Shown one piece after another: positions 16,320-25,224 of a DNA stretch of 64,000 nt (position 1 is the stretch's first letter; every line of letters begins with the position of its first letter). The notes beneath the pieces were generated by a model, which did no database searches, was not told the origin of the DNA, and saw only the letters and a program-made list of their open reading frames with translations. Made by a program: the position numbers and the translations under genes. Source of the DNA: Myxococcales bacterium (GTDB lineage: Bacteria > Myxococcota > Myxococcia > Myxococcales > Myxococcaceae); contig JADLDB010000179.1 of NCBI GenBank assembly GCA_020846875.1, positions 84,994 to 148,993 on the forward strand, written 5' to 3'.

Positions 16320-19300
16320 TCAGCGGCGGCGCCGCCACCCCAGCAGCGCGAGGAAGGTGAGCGCCGACAGCGGCTCCACCGCCGTGCACCCGCAGCCACC
16401 CTTCGGCGCGGGCTCCACCGACACCCCCACCAGCGCGGGCGCGCTGTCCAGCGTCGCGTCCTTCACGGTGAGCGAGAAGGTCAAGTCCAACACCACCTCC
16501 GCGGGCGGCGCGGTGAAGGCCGGGGTGGCCGTGTCCGCGCCCTCCAGCGTCACCGGCACGCCGTCCACCTGGGTCCACTGGTAGCGGAGGACGTCGCCGT
16601 CGGGGTCGCTCCCGCTGCCCGCCAGCGTCGCCCGCGCGCCCGCCTTCACCGTCTGCTTCGAACCGGCGTCGGCGGTGGGCGGCCGGTTGACGTTGCGCAC
16701 CGTCACGGTGACGTCGTCGAAGTCCGTGCCGCCGTTGCCGTCGTCCACCGTCACCCGGAAGCCCAGCACCTCGCTGTCCGTCACCTCCGGCGTGGTGAAG
16801 GTGTCTCCATTCCTCAACGGCACCGGCGTGCCGGACGTCTGCAGCCAGGTGAAGGTCAGCGTGTCGCCGTCGGGGTCCGCCGCGCTCCCCGGAAGCAGCG
16901 TCACCTGGGTGCGCTCGTCCGTCACCACGTTGCGGGTGCCCGACAGGGTGGGCGGCTTGTTGGCGCAGCGGCCCCGGTGCGCCACCACCTCGGTGAAGGG
17001 CGTGCCGGTGAGGCCGGTGAAGGCCACGTCGTCGATGGTCCACCCTTCCCGCTCGCCGCTGGAGTCCATGCCGAGGCGCCAGCGCACCCACAGCGTCTGC
17101 CCCGCGTACTGCGTCCCCAGACTCACCGTCACCGGGGTGATGGCGGCGCGGCTGCCGCGGAAGGCGTCTTCCCCGGCCAGGGGGTTGGCGGTGCCCGCGA
17201 GCAAGGGCCCGTCGTACGTCGGCGAGAGGGCGCTGCCCGGAATGGGCGCCCAGTCCACGCCGTTGGTGGACACCTCCAGCCGGCCGCCGTCGTAGAAGGG
17301 CCCCGTCGCCCCGCCCGCCTCGAAGGCGTAGGTGTGGCGGAAGGTGAAGGCCAGGGGCCCGCTGCCCACCTGCAGGGCCGGCGTCACCAGCGCGTGCGAG
17401 CCCTCCACCGCGCCGTCGCGCCCCCGCATCTGGTGCGACAGGGGATTCGTCGCGCGGATGAGGAAGGTGTGCGCCCAGGGGATTCGCGCCTCGCGCTGCG
17501 TCGTCCACCCCACCCCGCCCGCCTCGAAGCCCTCGGTGGCCGAGGGCAGTGCGTCGGTGTGCAGCCGCAGGGTGTGGCTCAGGATGAGCGGCTGCGTGGC
17601 CAGCGCCGCGTCGGACAGGCGCACGTCCACCGGCGCGGCCAACGGGTCCACCACCCCCGTCAACGCCACCGGCGCCGTCACCGTCACCGTGGTGAAGGGG
17701 TCGCTGGCAGGCACGGCCAGCGGCGAGGCGGGCAGGCTGAAGAGGTTGGTGATGGTGGCCAGCGACAGGCGGGTGTTGGTGAGGCGGGCGGTGCCCACGT
17801 TCATCAGCGTCACCGTCAGCGTGCCCGTCTCGCCGCTGTCCAGCACCCCGTCGTCGTCGCAGTCGCCGGGGGTGTCGTCGACGGTGAGGCTGACCAGCTT
17901 GTACAGGCCGCCCGCGGCGGTGAAGTCCTCGGACAAGGGCGTGTTGGTGGTGCTGCGGTTGTCCGGCGCCTGCGCCAGCACGCCGAAGCCGCGCCGCGCG
18001 AAGGCCTGCATCACCAGCGGGAAGTCCTCGCTGGGGCTGGACGCGGCCACCACCGCCAGCAGCGCGTCGCGCGCCTCGAGGAAGGTGGGCATCGGCGGGG
18101 TGGCCTTCAAGGACGCCACCAGGTAGCGGGCCATGCGGCTTCGCGCCTCGTCGAAGGTGAGGCGCCCGGAGTTGAGGAGCGCCGCCTGCACCTCCCACAG
18201 CGCGCTGGCCCACACCTCGCCTGCGTTGTGGCCCTCGGCGTTGTCGAGGGGAAGCCCGCTGGCGCGCGGCACCGTCAGCGGGTCGGGCAGGGGCACGTTG
18301 GTGCCCACGTGCCGGTACGTCAGCGGGTCCTTCAGGAAGTCGGTGGACAGCGGGTAGCGGCGGAAGCCGAAGTACCAGGACTGGTTGGGCGCGCCGAGGA
18401 GGTCCACGCCGCCCGAGGCGAAGGCTGCCCCCATCACGTACACGCCGCCCCAGGTGGAGTTGCCCGCCACCTGCGTGTCGGACGCGCGCAGCAGGGCCCA
18501 CAGCGCCACGAAGTCGCTCCAGCCCTCCGAGAGGCCGCTGCCTGCGGTGTTCCACAGGGCGTAGCCGTCGCCGGCGCCCACCGTCCGCTCGGCCAGCGCG
18601 TGGGTCCACTCGTGCACCACCACCCCGGTGTCGAGCGCCACGTCGCGCCCCACTCCGGGCGGGCGCTCCAGCGTGACGGTGACGGACTGCCCAGCGTCCA
18701 GCGCCTCGAGGAGGGGCGCGCTCAGGGCCGCGGTGGCGAAGTGGGCCGGCGGCCAGCGCTGGCCCTCCACCCCGCGCGTGGCGGTGTCCGGGAGGAGCGC
18801 GCCCACCGCGCCGGCGTCCATCACCCGCGCCAGGGTGGGGAAGGCCCCGCAGCCGGCGACGCTGACGTAGAGGACGCGCCCGGCCAACTGGTCGCGGTTG
18901 AGCCAGTCCGCGCAGCCGGTGAAGCCGCCGTCGGCCGTCACCGGCACGGCCACCTCGCCCGTCACGTTCCACACCGCCTCGGGCGCGCCGATGAAGTCGG
19001 CGGGGAAGGCGCCGGCGTCGGGCGCGGCGACGGTGACGCGGCTGGGGCGGTTGGCGCGGAAGGGGTGGAGCTGCAGGCGCGGCGACTCGCCGTCCGCCCA
19101 GGTGGTCATCGAGGCGTTGTCCACCGTCAGGTAGTCGTGCACCTCCACCAGCATCGGGTCGCCGCCCACACCGCCGCGGCCCTTGTTGTCCTGCTGCGCG
19201 TTGCCCGCCGCCTCGTCGAAGCCGTAGTCGTAGAAGACGTCGTGCAGCCAGTTGGTGACGAAGAAGGCGTGCGTGGCCGAGGCGTGCCGCTGGGTGACGG

Positions 19301-20510
19301 AGGCCTCGAGCGGCTGGCCGAGGTCGTAGGTGTAGTCGAAGGCGCCCGGGGCGCTGAGCGGCACGCGCACGTCGGGCACCTCGCGCCACGGCCGGCCCGC
19401 GTCGTCGAAGCCTCCGTCCGGCACCCCGCCGTCGGCCAGGCGCGGCAGCCCCGCGTCCGGCCAGTTGAGGCCGTTGGGCGGGAAGAGGTCGGCGTAGGCG
19501 CGCGCGTTGTTGCCTTCGAGGTGGGTGGCGCCCGCGGGCAGCCAACTGTCGCCGGTGGAGAGGCCGGCGTGGTCCAGCGTCACCAGCGGCGGAGAGACGA
19601 AGGCCGGGCTGTAGCCGTCGGGCAGCCCGGTGGGGTGCGGGCTGCCCACCTCGCCGGACGGCCCTTCCAGCGGGGCGAAGGGCGCGCTCGTCTGCGCGTA
19701 CGCGCGGTAGCCGTGGGTGGCCGAGGACGTGCGGCTGACGCGGGAGAGGAGCGCCCCGTCCACCGCGGAGACGACGAAGCCGTGCGCCAACACCTCGGCG
19801 CCGCTGGCCACGGAGACCTCCAGCTGCCAGGCGGGGACGAGGCGCTCCGGAGTGACGTAGTACGCCTTCCGCGCGCGCGGCGGCTGGGTGAAGAGGCCGC
19901 CTGCGGTGCCGTGCCACCCCCAGCCCGCCTCGCTCACCCGCAGGAGCGGCAGCTCCTCCGCCTCGGGGAAGCTGCCGGTGAGGTCCATGGCCGCGATGGC
20001 CAGCGCCGTCTGGGCGGTGAGGGAGAAGGTGGGCGCGGCGTCGGGCAGCGGCGCGAGGTGGCCGCTGAGGGCGATGAGCTCGTAGCCGGGCGTCATCACC
20101 GCGGTGAGGCGCTCGCGGACGACGGGCAGGCCGTGCACGCGGCGGGCGAAGGAGACGAGGACGGCGCCGGTGCCGAGGTCGTGCGTGGAGGCGACCTCCA
20201 GGGCGGCCACCTGCGCGAGGGAGAGGCGGTAGGCGGCGGCGTGGCGGGCGAGGTGGTTGCGGGCGGCCTCCGCGGCGGACAGGCCCACCTCGCGCGGGGT
20301 GCGCGCCCCGGGGAAGCGCTCGGCCCACAGGAATTGGGGCACGCCGAAGCGCGGCTCCACGGAAGTGACGTGGCTGCGGGCGAGGACGGCGAGGCCTTCG
20401 GGAGCCTGGCCGTCTTCCAGCGCCAGCGCGCGGGGGCTCGCGTGGAAGGCATCGTACGAGGTGGGCGCTTCGCTGGCGGCCAGGCACACCAGGGCGGCGG
20501 TGAGCAGCAT
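16320..20510 (-). CDS. Secreted M36 (fungalysin-like) metallopeptidase with MYXO-CTERM-like tail
   Basis: A 1396-residue exported protease. A signal peptide (1-13) is followed by an FTP-type propeptide (about 30-230). The M36 catalytic domain has zinc motif HEWTH near residue 629 and the third-ligand motif SEGWSDF about 40 residues later. A protease-associated (PA) domain appears to be inserted before the zinc site. Then come beta-sandwich modules (about 900-1220), including a YAGQTLWVRWR-type domain, and two PKD/cadherin-like Ig modules (about 1230-1370; ADPDGDTLTFTW, GSDPDGDVLRYQW). The C-terminus, GGCGC followed by a hydrophobic stretch and RRRR, matches the MYXO-CTERM sorting signal, so surface anchoring after export is expected. 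GGAGA precedes the ATG. Confidence 0.92.
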   Translation of the reverse strand: MLLTAALVCLAASEAPTSYDAFHASPRALALEDGQAPEGLAVLARSHVTSVEPRFGVPQFLWAERFPGARTPREVGLSAAEAARNHLARHAAAYRLSLAQVAALEVASTHDLGTGAVLVSFARRVHGLPVVRERLTAVMTPGYELIALSGHLAPLPDAAPTFSLTAQTALAIAAMDLTGSFPEAEELPLLRVSEAGWGWHGTAGGLFTQPPRARKAYYVTPERLVPAWQLEVSVASGAEVLAHGFVVSAVDGALLSRVSRTSSATHGYRAYAQTSAPFAPLEGPSGEVGSPHPTGLPDGYSPAFVSPPLVTLDHAGLSTGDSWLPAGATHLEGNNARAYADLFPPNGLNWPDAGLPRLADGGVPDGGFDDAGRPWREVPDVRVPLSAPGAFDYTYDLGQPLEASVTQRHASATHAFFVTNWLHDVFYDYGFDEAAGNAQQDNKGRGGVGGDPMLVEVHDYLTVDNASMTTWADGESPRLQLHPFRANRPSRVTVAAPDAGAFPADFIGAPEAVWNVTGEVAVPVTADGGFTGCADWLNRDQLAGRVLYVSVAGCGAFPTLARVMDAGAVGALLPDTATRGVEGQRWPPAHFATAALSAPLLEALDAGQSVTVTLERPPGVGRDVALDTGVVVHEWTHALAERTVGAGDGYALWNTAGSGLSEGWSDFVALWALLRASDTQVAGNSTWGGVYVMGAAFASGGVDLLGAPNQSWYFGFRRYPLSTDFLKDPLTYRHVGTNVPLPDPLTVPRASGLPLDNAEGHNAGEVWASALWEVQAALLNSGRLTFDEARSRMARYLVASLKATPPMPTFLEARDALLAVVAASSPSEDFPLVMQAFARRGFGVLAQAPDNRSTTNTPLSEDFTAAGGLYKLVSLTVDDTPGDCDDDGVLDSGETGTLTVTLMNVGTARLTNTRLSLATITNLFSLPASPLAVPASDPFTTVTVTAPVALTGVVDPLAAPVDVRLSDAALATQPLILSHTLRLHTDALPSATEGFEAGGVGWTTQREARIPWAHTFLIRATNPLSHQMRGRDGAVEGSHALVTPALQVGSGPLAFTFRHTYAFEAGGATGPFYDGGRLEVSTNGVDWAPIPGSALSPTYDGPLLAGTANPLAGEDAFRGSRAAITPVTVSLGTQYAGQTLWVRWRLGMDSSGEREGWTIDDVAFTGLTGTPFTEVVAHRGRCANKPPTLSGTRNVVTDERTQVTLLPGSAADPDGDTLTFTWLQTSGTPVPLRNGDTFTTPEVTDSEVLGFRVTVDDGNGGTDFDDVTVTVRNVNRPPTADAGSKQTVKAGARATLAGSGSDPDGDVLRYQWTQVDGVPVTLEGADTATPAFTAPPAEVVLDLTFSLTVKDATLDSAPALVGVSVEPAPKGGCGCTAVEPLSALTFLALLGWRRRR

Positions 20511-20586
20511 GGAGGTCTCCGCGGGAGGACGAGGCGAGTGAGCCTAGTCTTGCTCGAGGGAAGGCAGCGGGCGAAAGGTCTTCACC

Positions 20587-20781
20587 GTGCCCCTCGCGGC
20601 GGTGCACCGGGGCTTCGGGGCCGCAGGTCCGAATGTGATGGCTCTCGTCCCGCCGCCCAACACCCACCTCACCAGCTTCCACGGCGTCTTCGCTCCCACG
20701 CCGCCCTGCGCCCCCTGGTGGCGCTGCGGCCGACAAGACGCGCGGTACCGGGCGCTCCTCGCGACCTTCGCGCCGCCCTGA
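20587..20781 (+). pseudogene. Remnant of an IS91-type (Y2) transposase, frameshifted
   Basis: The 346 bases between the M36 gene and the phospholipase-like gene hold no intact gene. In the plus frame from 20632 the translation MALVPPPNTHLTSFHGVFAP matches the conserved C-terminal part of IS91/IS801-family Y2 transposases (pattern ALVPPP...YHGVFAP). Immediately after, the match continues in another frame as HAALRPLV (20697-20720). This implies the loss of one base in the Pro codon at 20695-20696. No catalytic region, upstream half or terminal repeats remain. It is a decayed fossil, not a functional gene. The family assignment rests on motif memory and needs a search. Confidence 0.55.
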
Positions 20782-20856
20782 GCCGGGGCGGCGCGGCGCC
20801 TGCGCCATTGCAGTGGACCGCGGCGCCGCGGTCGTCGCCGGCGGACCTCGAGCGCC

Positions 20857-23586
20857 TCAGTGTGCGGTCAGCGTGAAGTCGGGCAGCGGGTCCGTTCGCC
20901 CGAGCGTGTAGCGCCAGAACTCCTTGTCCGGAGACTCCTGGCGCGGGCGCAGCGTCGCCGACAACGCCAGCTGCTTCTGCGGCGTGCTCGGGCAGACGGG
21001 CCCACCTTCGGTGTAGGTCGACTCGTAGCGGGCGCCGCCCGGGCCCGGGTTGCAGACCAGGGTCATGGTGGTGCTGCCCCAGCTCGCGAGCGTGTTGGCG
21101 GCGCAGAAAGGATCGATGCCGCCCAGCGACGCCGAGGCGACCTGCGCGCCGCCCAGCGCGACGATCTTCAGCGTGTTGGTCCCCGACACCGACGCGCCGC
21201 CGAAGTCGCTCCCGATGGTGAAGCCTCCGACGCCGCTCCACGGCGCGGTCACCTTGCCGTAGCTGTATTGCTTGCTCGGGCGCAGGTCGCACATCGGCTG
21301 CGACGCGGGCGAGATGCAGCCGCCGACCGCCAGCCATGGCACCGGCTGATCGCCGGGCACCGAGCAGCCCACGTCGGTGGCGACCTGCGCCGCCGGCTTC
21401 CGGTCGAACAGTGGCCACATCACCAGCCGCACCAGGTACAGCGCGCCCGACGTCGTCCAGATCGCCAGGTGCGTGCTCTCGGACGCCAGCAGCGCGTCCT
21501 GGTCGGCGCGGATGAACTCGCTCAAGTGCACCGTCAGCGTCAGCGGCACCTCGCCCGGCGTGGGTGAGTCTGTTGCGGTGTCGGCGCGGAAGAAGCGCGC
21601 GACGTCGGACTGGACGAGCCCCGGGGGCGCCGCGCCGAAGGTCGCCGAGGTGGGCCAGCGTGGGGCGTTGAAGTCCGGCAGCGTCCCGGTGGCGGGGATC
21701 CACGAGCCCACGGCGAGCCCCGCGAGGTGCACGTCAGCCGCCGCCGCCGCCTTCACCCGCGCGTCAGCGGGATCGCCCAGCAGGTCCACCCACGGCGCGA
21801 ACAACTCGACTGACAGGCGCAGCGACTGGTCGAACGGCTGCCGGACGGACACGGTCACCGACTCGTCTCCGCACGCGTTGGAATCGCACGTCGTGGTGCG
21901 GGTGACCGGCGCGGTCAGGTCCGTTAACTCCAGCTGCCGCACGACCGGGAAGCCGTTGGGGATCGGCACCCCGAAGGTCAGCGGCGTGCGCACCGCGTTG
22001 CCCAGGTGCGCCTTCACCACCACGGCCGAGTAGCTGGCGGCGGACAACAGGCCGCGCTGCTTCGCGGTGATGGTGAAGGGCAGCGACTCGGCCATCGCCC
22101 CCGGCGCCACCGACGTGTCGGTGGAGAAGGTGATCGCAATCGGCGCGTTCATCGGCGCCCCGGCCTGCTGCGGCACGTTGAGGGCGAGCAACTGCGCGTC
22201 GTCGAGCTTCCAGGTGACGGCGTACGCGGTGCCTGACTGCGCGAGGTTCCACAGGCGCACCTTCGCGCGGGTGAGCGGCTCGGTCGGATCCGGCACCACC
22301 TCGGCCCGCGCCGCCGGCAGCATCAACGGCAGCACGCTGCGCGCGTAGCCCAGGGCGTGCTCCAGCAACGGCGGCGCGTAGTCGGCCCAGCAGGCCGCGT
22401 CGATCCGGTTGTTCATGGTCGCCACGTTCGGCGAGTTCACGTCGTTCGGCTGGAAGGTGAGTTCGTCGGCCTCGAAGTGCATCAGCTTCGGCAAGCTCAA
22501 GGACGGCGCGACGGAGGCCCCGTAGTACGCACTGGCGCCGTTGGGCGGCTGGTAGCGCGGCCAGGGGAAGGCGTCGAAGCCGACGTTCCACATGTACGGG
22601 ATCGTCGAGAAGTACGCCTGCACGCCGTACACGTCCTTCACGTTCCACGCGAGGAAGTTCGCCTGCGTGTACTCGCTGATGCCCGGCGGCTCGGTCGTCG
22701 ACAACGTGACGGCTGGCGAGGTCGAGTACACGTCGCGATCCCAGAAGCCCGCCAGGCCCTTGTCCTCGATGTACTTGAGGGGGAAGGTGGTCCACTCGCC
22801 CGGAGGGATGTCCTTCAGCGTGGCGAGGTGATCCTTCACGTACTCCTCTTCGCCGTCGCCGGGGTGCGGCAGGTCGCGCGCGTGATCGGGCACGGTGTTG
22901 TCTTCGATGAGGTGCATCACCTGGCCCGCGGCGCGCAGCGCGCTGGAGAGGCCGGACTCGCGGCGCTCCTGCGTCTTCTCCAGGTAGAAGCGCTCCATCG
23001 ACTCGCCGACCGCGGGCCAGCCCCAGTAGTTCGTGTCGCCGCCCGAGTTCGCGCCCATCACCCACTGGGTGGTGCTGATGCCCGAGCGCAGCAGGTCGAC
23101 GTAGGGCTGGTGGCTGGCGTTGTTCGCCGCGTTCCGGGTGATGCCGCTGTACCCGCCGCCCGCCCTGCGCGCCCCGATGGGGATGTGGAAGTGGTTCACC
23201 GCGCGCAGCCCGCCCCACCGCGTCGCCTGCGTGTAGTTCTCGAAGCCGTCCTCCCAGAGGCCGCCGCGCGCGGTCCACCGCCACGCCGTGTGCCGCTCGG
23301 TCGGCGCGTCGGTCGGCTTGTCGGCGGAGTACCAGCACGTGTTGCCGAAGCACGACGGCTGGCTGAAGGGCACGCCGCGCAGGAAGCGGTACTGCCCGTC
23401 GTTCAAGTACAGCACCCGCGACAGGTACCCGTCGGGCGTGGTGACGGGCTGGCCGCCGCGCTGGAACGCCGGCCACTCTGTCTTCTGGAACACGGCCTTG
23501 TTGAAGACCTCGTGCGTCTCGGCCCAGTAGCCGAGCGCGGGGGCGGCGACGAGCGCGACCAGGCCGAGCGTGTGCGAGCGGCGCAT
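20857..23586 (-). CDS. Secreted zinc phospholipase C / S1-P1 nuclease-like protein
   Basis: A 909-residue exported protein. The signal peptide ends near ALG, leaving a Trp close to the mature N-terminus followed by AETHEVFNKAVF. This is reminiscent of zinc phospholipase C, whose N-terminal Trp and a nearby His bind zinc. A later motif, AAGQVMHLIEDNTVPDHARD (about residue 215), matches the H-x3-D/E...P-x-H zinc core of phospholipase C and P1 nuclease. The catalytic part is about 1-420; the remainder is beta-rich with several Cys pairs, perhaps for substrate or surface binding. The ATG overlaps the stop of the upstream lipoprotein gene, so the two are translationally coupled. Substrate unknown; zinc hydrolase activity is inferred. 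Confidence 0.65.
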   Translation of the reverse strand: MRRSHTLGLVALVAAPALGYWAETHEVFNKAVFQKTEWPAFQRGGQPVTTPDGYLSRVLYLNDGQYRFLRGVPFSQPSCFGNTCWYSADKPTDAPTERHTAWRWTARGGLWEDGFENYTQATRWGGLRAVNHFHIPIGARRAGGGYSGITRNAANNASHQPYVDLLRSGISTTQWVMGANSGGDTNYWGWPAVGESMERFYLEKTQERRESGLSSALRAAGQVMHLIEDNTVPDHARDLPHPGDGEEEYVKDHLATLKDIPPGEWTTFPLKYIEDKGLAGFWDRDVYSTSPAVTLSTTEPPGISEYTQANFLAWNVKDVYGVQAYFSTIPYMWNVGFDAFPWPRYQPPNGASAYYGASVAPSLSLPKLMHFEADELTFQPNDVNSPNVATMNNRIDAACWADYAPPLLEHALGYARSVLPLMLPAARAEVVPDPTEPLTRAKVRLWNLAQSGTAYAVTWKLDDAQLLALNVPQQAGAPMNAPIAITFSTDTSVAPGAMAESLPFTITAKQRGLLSAASYSAVVVKAHLGNAVRTPLTFGVPIPNGFPVVRQLELTDLTAPVTRTTTCDSNACGDESVTVSVRQPFDQSLRLSVELFAPWVDLLGDPADARVKAAAAADVHLAGLAVGSWIPATGTLPDFNAPRWPTSATFGAAPPGLVQSDVARFFRADTATDSPTPGEVPLTLTVHLSEFIRADQDALLASESTHLAIWTTSGALYLVRLVMWPLFDRKPAAQVATDVGCSVPGDQPVPWLAVGGCISPASQPMCDLRPSKQYSYGKVTAPWSGVGGFTIGSDFGGASVSGTNTLKIVALGGAQVASASLGGIDPFCAANTLASWGSTTMTLVCNPGPGGARYESTYTEGGPVCPSTPQKQLALSATLRPRQESPDKEFWRYTLGRTDPLPDFTLTAH

Positions 23587-25208
23587 CACCAGCCGCCCTT
23601 CGCGAGGCCGGACAGCACGCGTCGCTCGAGGCGACCAGCGCCGGCGACGTAGACGACCGGGACCAGGTCGACGCCCGGGCGGCGGCCGCGCTCGGTGCGG
23701 AACAGCGTCGCCGCGGCGTCCACGCAGGCCGTCTCCGCGGTGAACGGCAGCGTCACCTCGCGCACCGGCCGGTCCTTGATGAAGAACTCGCGCAGCGCCC
23801 CCGCGGCGTCGACGCCCACGCGGTAGGGGAAGGGCTCGCCGGCCTTGCGGGCCACGAGATCTCTCCAGCCGTTCGAGGCACCGAGGGGCACCCAGCCGCT
23901 GGGGTCCTTGATCCGCGCCTCGTCACCGGCCCACACCACGCCCACGCCGCCGGTGGTGTCGGTGAGGAGGTCGGCCGCGCAGCGGAGCGCGGTGGCGCCC
24001 GGCACCTGCGGGCCTTCTTCCTGGCACGCGCGCGGGCTGCACGCCTTGACGGCGCCGCCCTCCAGCACCGTGAGGGTGGGTGCGGCCGGATCTTCGAAGA
24101 GGCCGCCGTCGGGCGCGTACGACAATTCGCTGCTGTCCACGCACAGCCCCTGCAGCGCGGTGAAGCCGCCCAGCACGCCGGCGTCGGCGAACGTCAGGTC
24201 GAGTGTCCCGTCGGGCGCGAAGCGGCGCACCGAGTCGGCGGTGGCGACCCACACGCGCCCGGCGCCGTCGCCCGCAAGGCCACGCAGCTCGCCGAGGCCC
24301 CGCAGGGCGAAGCGCGGCGTGAGCGCGGCGTCGAAGACCTTCACGCCCTCGTCGTCGGCCACCAGCACCAGCCCGGTGCCGGCCAGCTCGTCCGTGGGCT
24401 CGCCCTCGAGCACCAGCCGCCCGTCGGCGTTGCGTCGCCAGGTGTGGTGCGGCAGCGCGGGCACCACGCTCAGCCAGCGGGCGTGGGCGGCGATGGTGGT
24501 GCTGTGCGTCGCGGGCGCCTCTTCCAGCGCCGTCACCGTCGTGACGCCGTACACCCAGCGGCCGTCCAGCTTCGTGCGCACCAGGACGCGGTGCTCGCCG
24601 GGCGCCGCGTAGGTGTGCGTGGCGGACTTCCCTTGCTCGTCGAAGACGCCGTCGGCTTCGAAGTCGAACTGCCAGCCCGGCGCGTCGGACGCGGCGCGAG
24701 GCGCGAACTCCACCGCGAGCGGCGCGAGGCCCGACGCGGGGCGCGTCACCACCGTCACGGGCACCGAGCCCACCGCCTGCCCGGTGACGTCGAGGGTGAT
24801 CGGGTCGACCTGGCCTCCGCCGATGGGAACCGGGAGCAGCGTCAGCGTGGTGACGCCCTCGGCGAGCGGGACGCGCGGCGCGATGAAGCGGCCGCCTTTG
24901 GTGGTCACCACCGGCACCGACGGGGCGCCCACGTGCCCGGTCCCCGCGTAGAAGCCGTCCACTGGCGCGCCCATCACCAGCACCGCCTGGAACTTCGTCG
25001 GGTCGAACCAGCCGGTGACGGACACCCACATGCCCGAGAGCGTCTCGCCCGCCTTCGGTTGCTCGATCAGCACGCCCGTGGGGCCGAGGTCCGCGGGGCG
25101 CGCGTCCTCCAGCGAGCCCAGGTCGCCCTTGCAGGAGCAGCCGTGGAGGCCCAGCGCGGCGAGCAGCAGCAGCAGGGGGCCGCGAGACGATCGAAGTGCG
25201 TGGGTCAT
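23586..25208 (-). CDS. Lipoprotein with PKD-like and propeller-like regions
   Basis: A 540-residue protein with a lipoprotein signal (LLLLLAALGLHGCSC). After a Ser/Asp-rich linker there is an Ig-like module near 40-130. A PKD-like domain follows at about 150-235 (FDFEADGVFDEQGKSATHTY is the typical motif). Then comes a region with repeated G-L-x-x-D-G-x-G-R-V-W-V strands that looks like an NHL or beta-propeller fold. It is the middle gene of a three-gene minus-strand operon: 16 bases after the Cys-rich lipoprotein and overlapping the phospholipase-like gene. The start is the ATG at 25208, which places the signal peptide correctly. It is probably an accessory or anchoring factor for the exported hydrolase. 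No named family recognised. Confidence 0.75.
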   Translation of the reverse strand: MTHALRSSRGPLLLLLAALGLHGCSCKGDLGSLEDARPADLGPTGVLIEQPKAGETLSGMWVSVTGWFDPTKFQAVLVMGAPVDGFYAGTGHVGAPSVPVVTTKGGRFIAPRVPLAEGVTTLTLLPVPIGGGQVDPITLDVTGQAVGSVPVTVVTRPASGLAPLAVEFAPRAASDAPGWQFDFEADGVFDEQGKSATHTYAAPGEHRVLVRTKLDGRWVYGVTTVTALEEAPATHSTTIAAHARWLSVVPALPHHTWRRNADGRLVLEGEPTDELAGTGLVLVADDEGVKVFDAALTPRFALRGLGELRGLAGDGAGRVWVATADSVRRFAPDGTLDLTFADAGVLGGFTALQGLCVDSSELSYAPDGGLFEDPAAPTLTVLEGGAVKACSPRACQEEGPQVPGATALRCAADLLTDTTGGVGVVWAGDEARIKDPSGWVPLGASNGWRDLVARKAGEPFPYRVGVDAAGALREFFIKDRPVREVTLPFTAETACVDAAATLFRTERGRRPGVDLVPVVYVAGAGRLERRVLSGLAKGGW

Positions 25209-25224
25209 GGGGGGCCTCGAGCGT

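Noticed and set aside
15067..20808. Very long open frames covering the M36 peptidase on both strands (about 1900 residues minus, about 1500 plus)
   Set aside because: They are Arg/Ala/Gly-rich antisense or shifted shadows. Only the region 15067-16236 of the minus frame has domain content (receiver and kinase).
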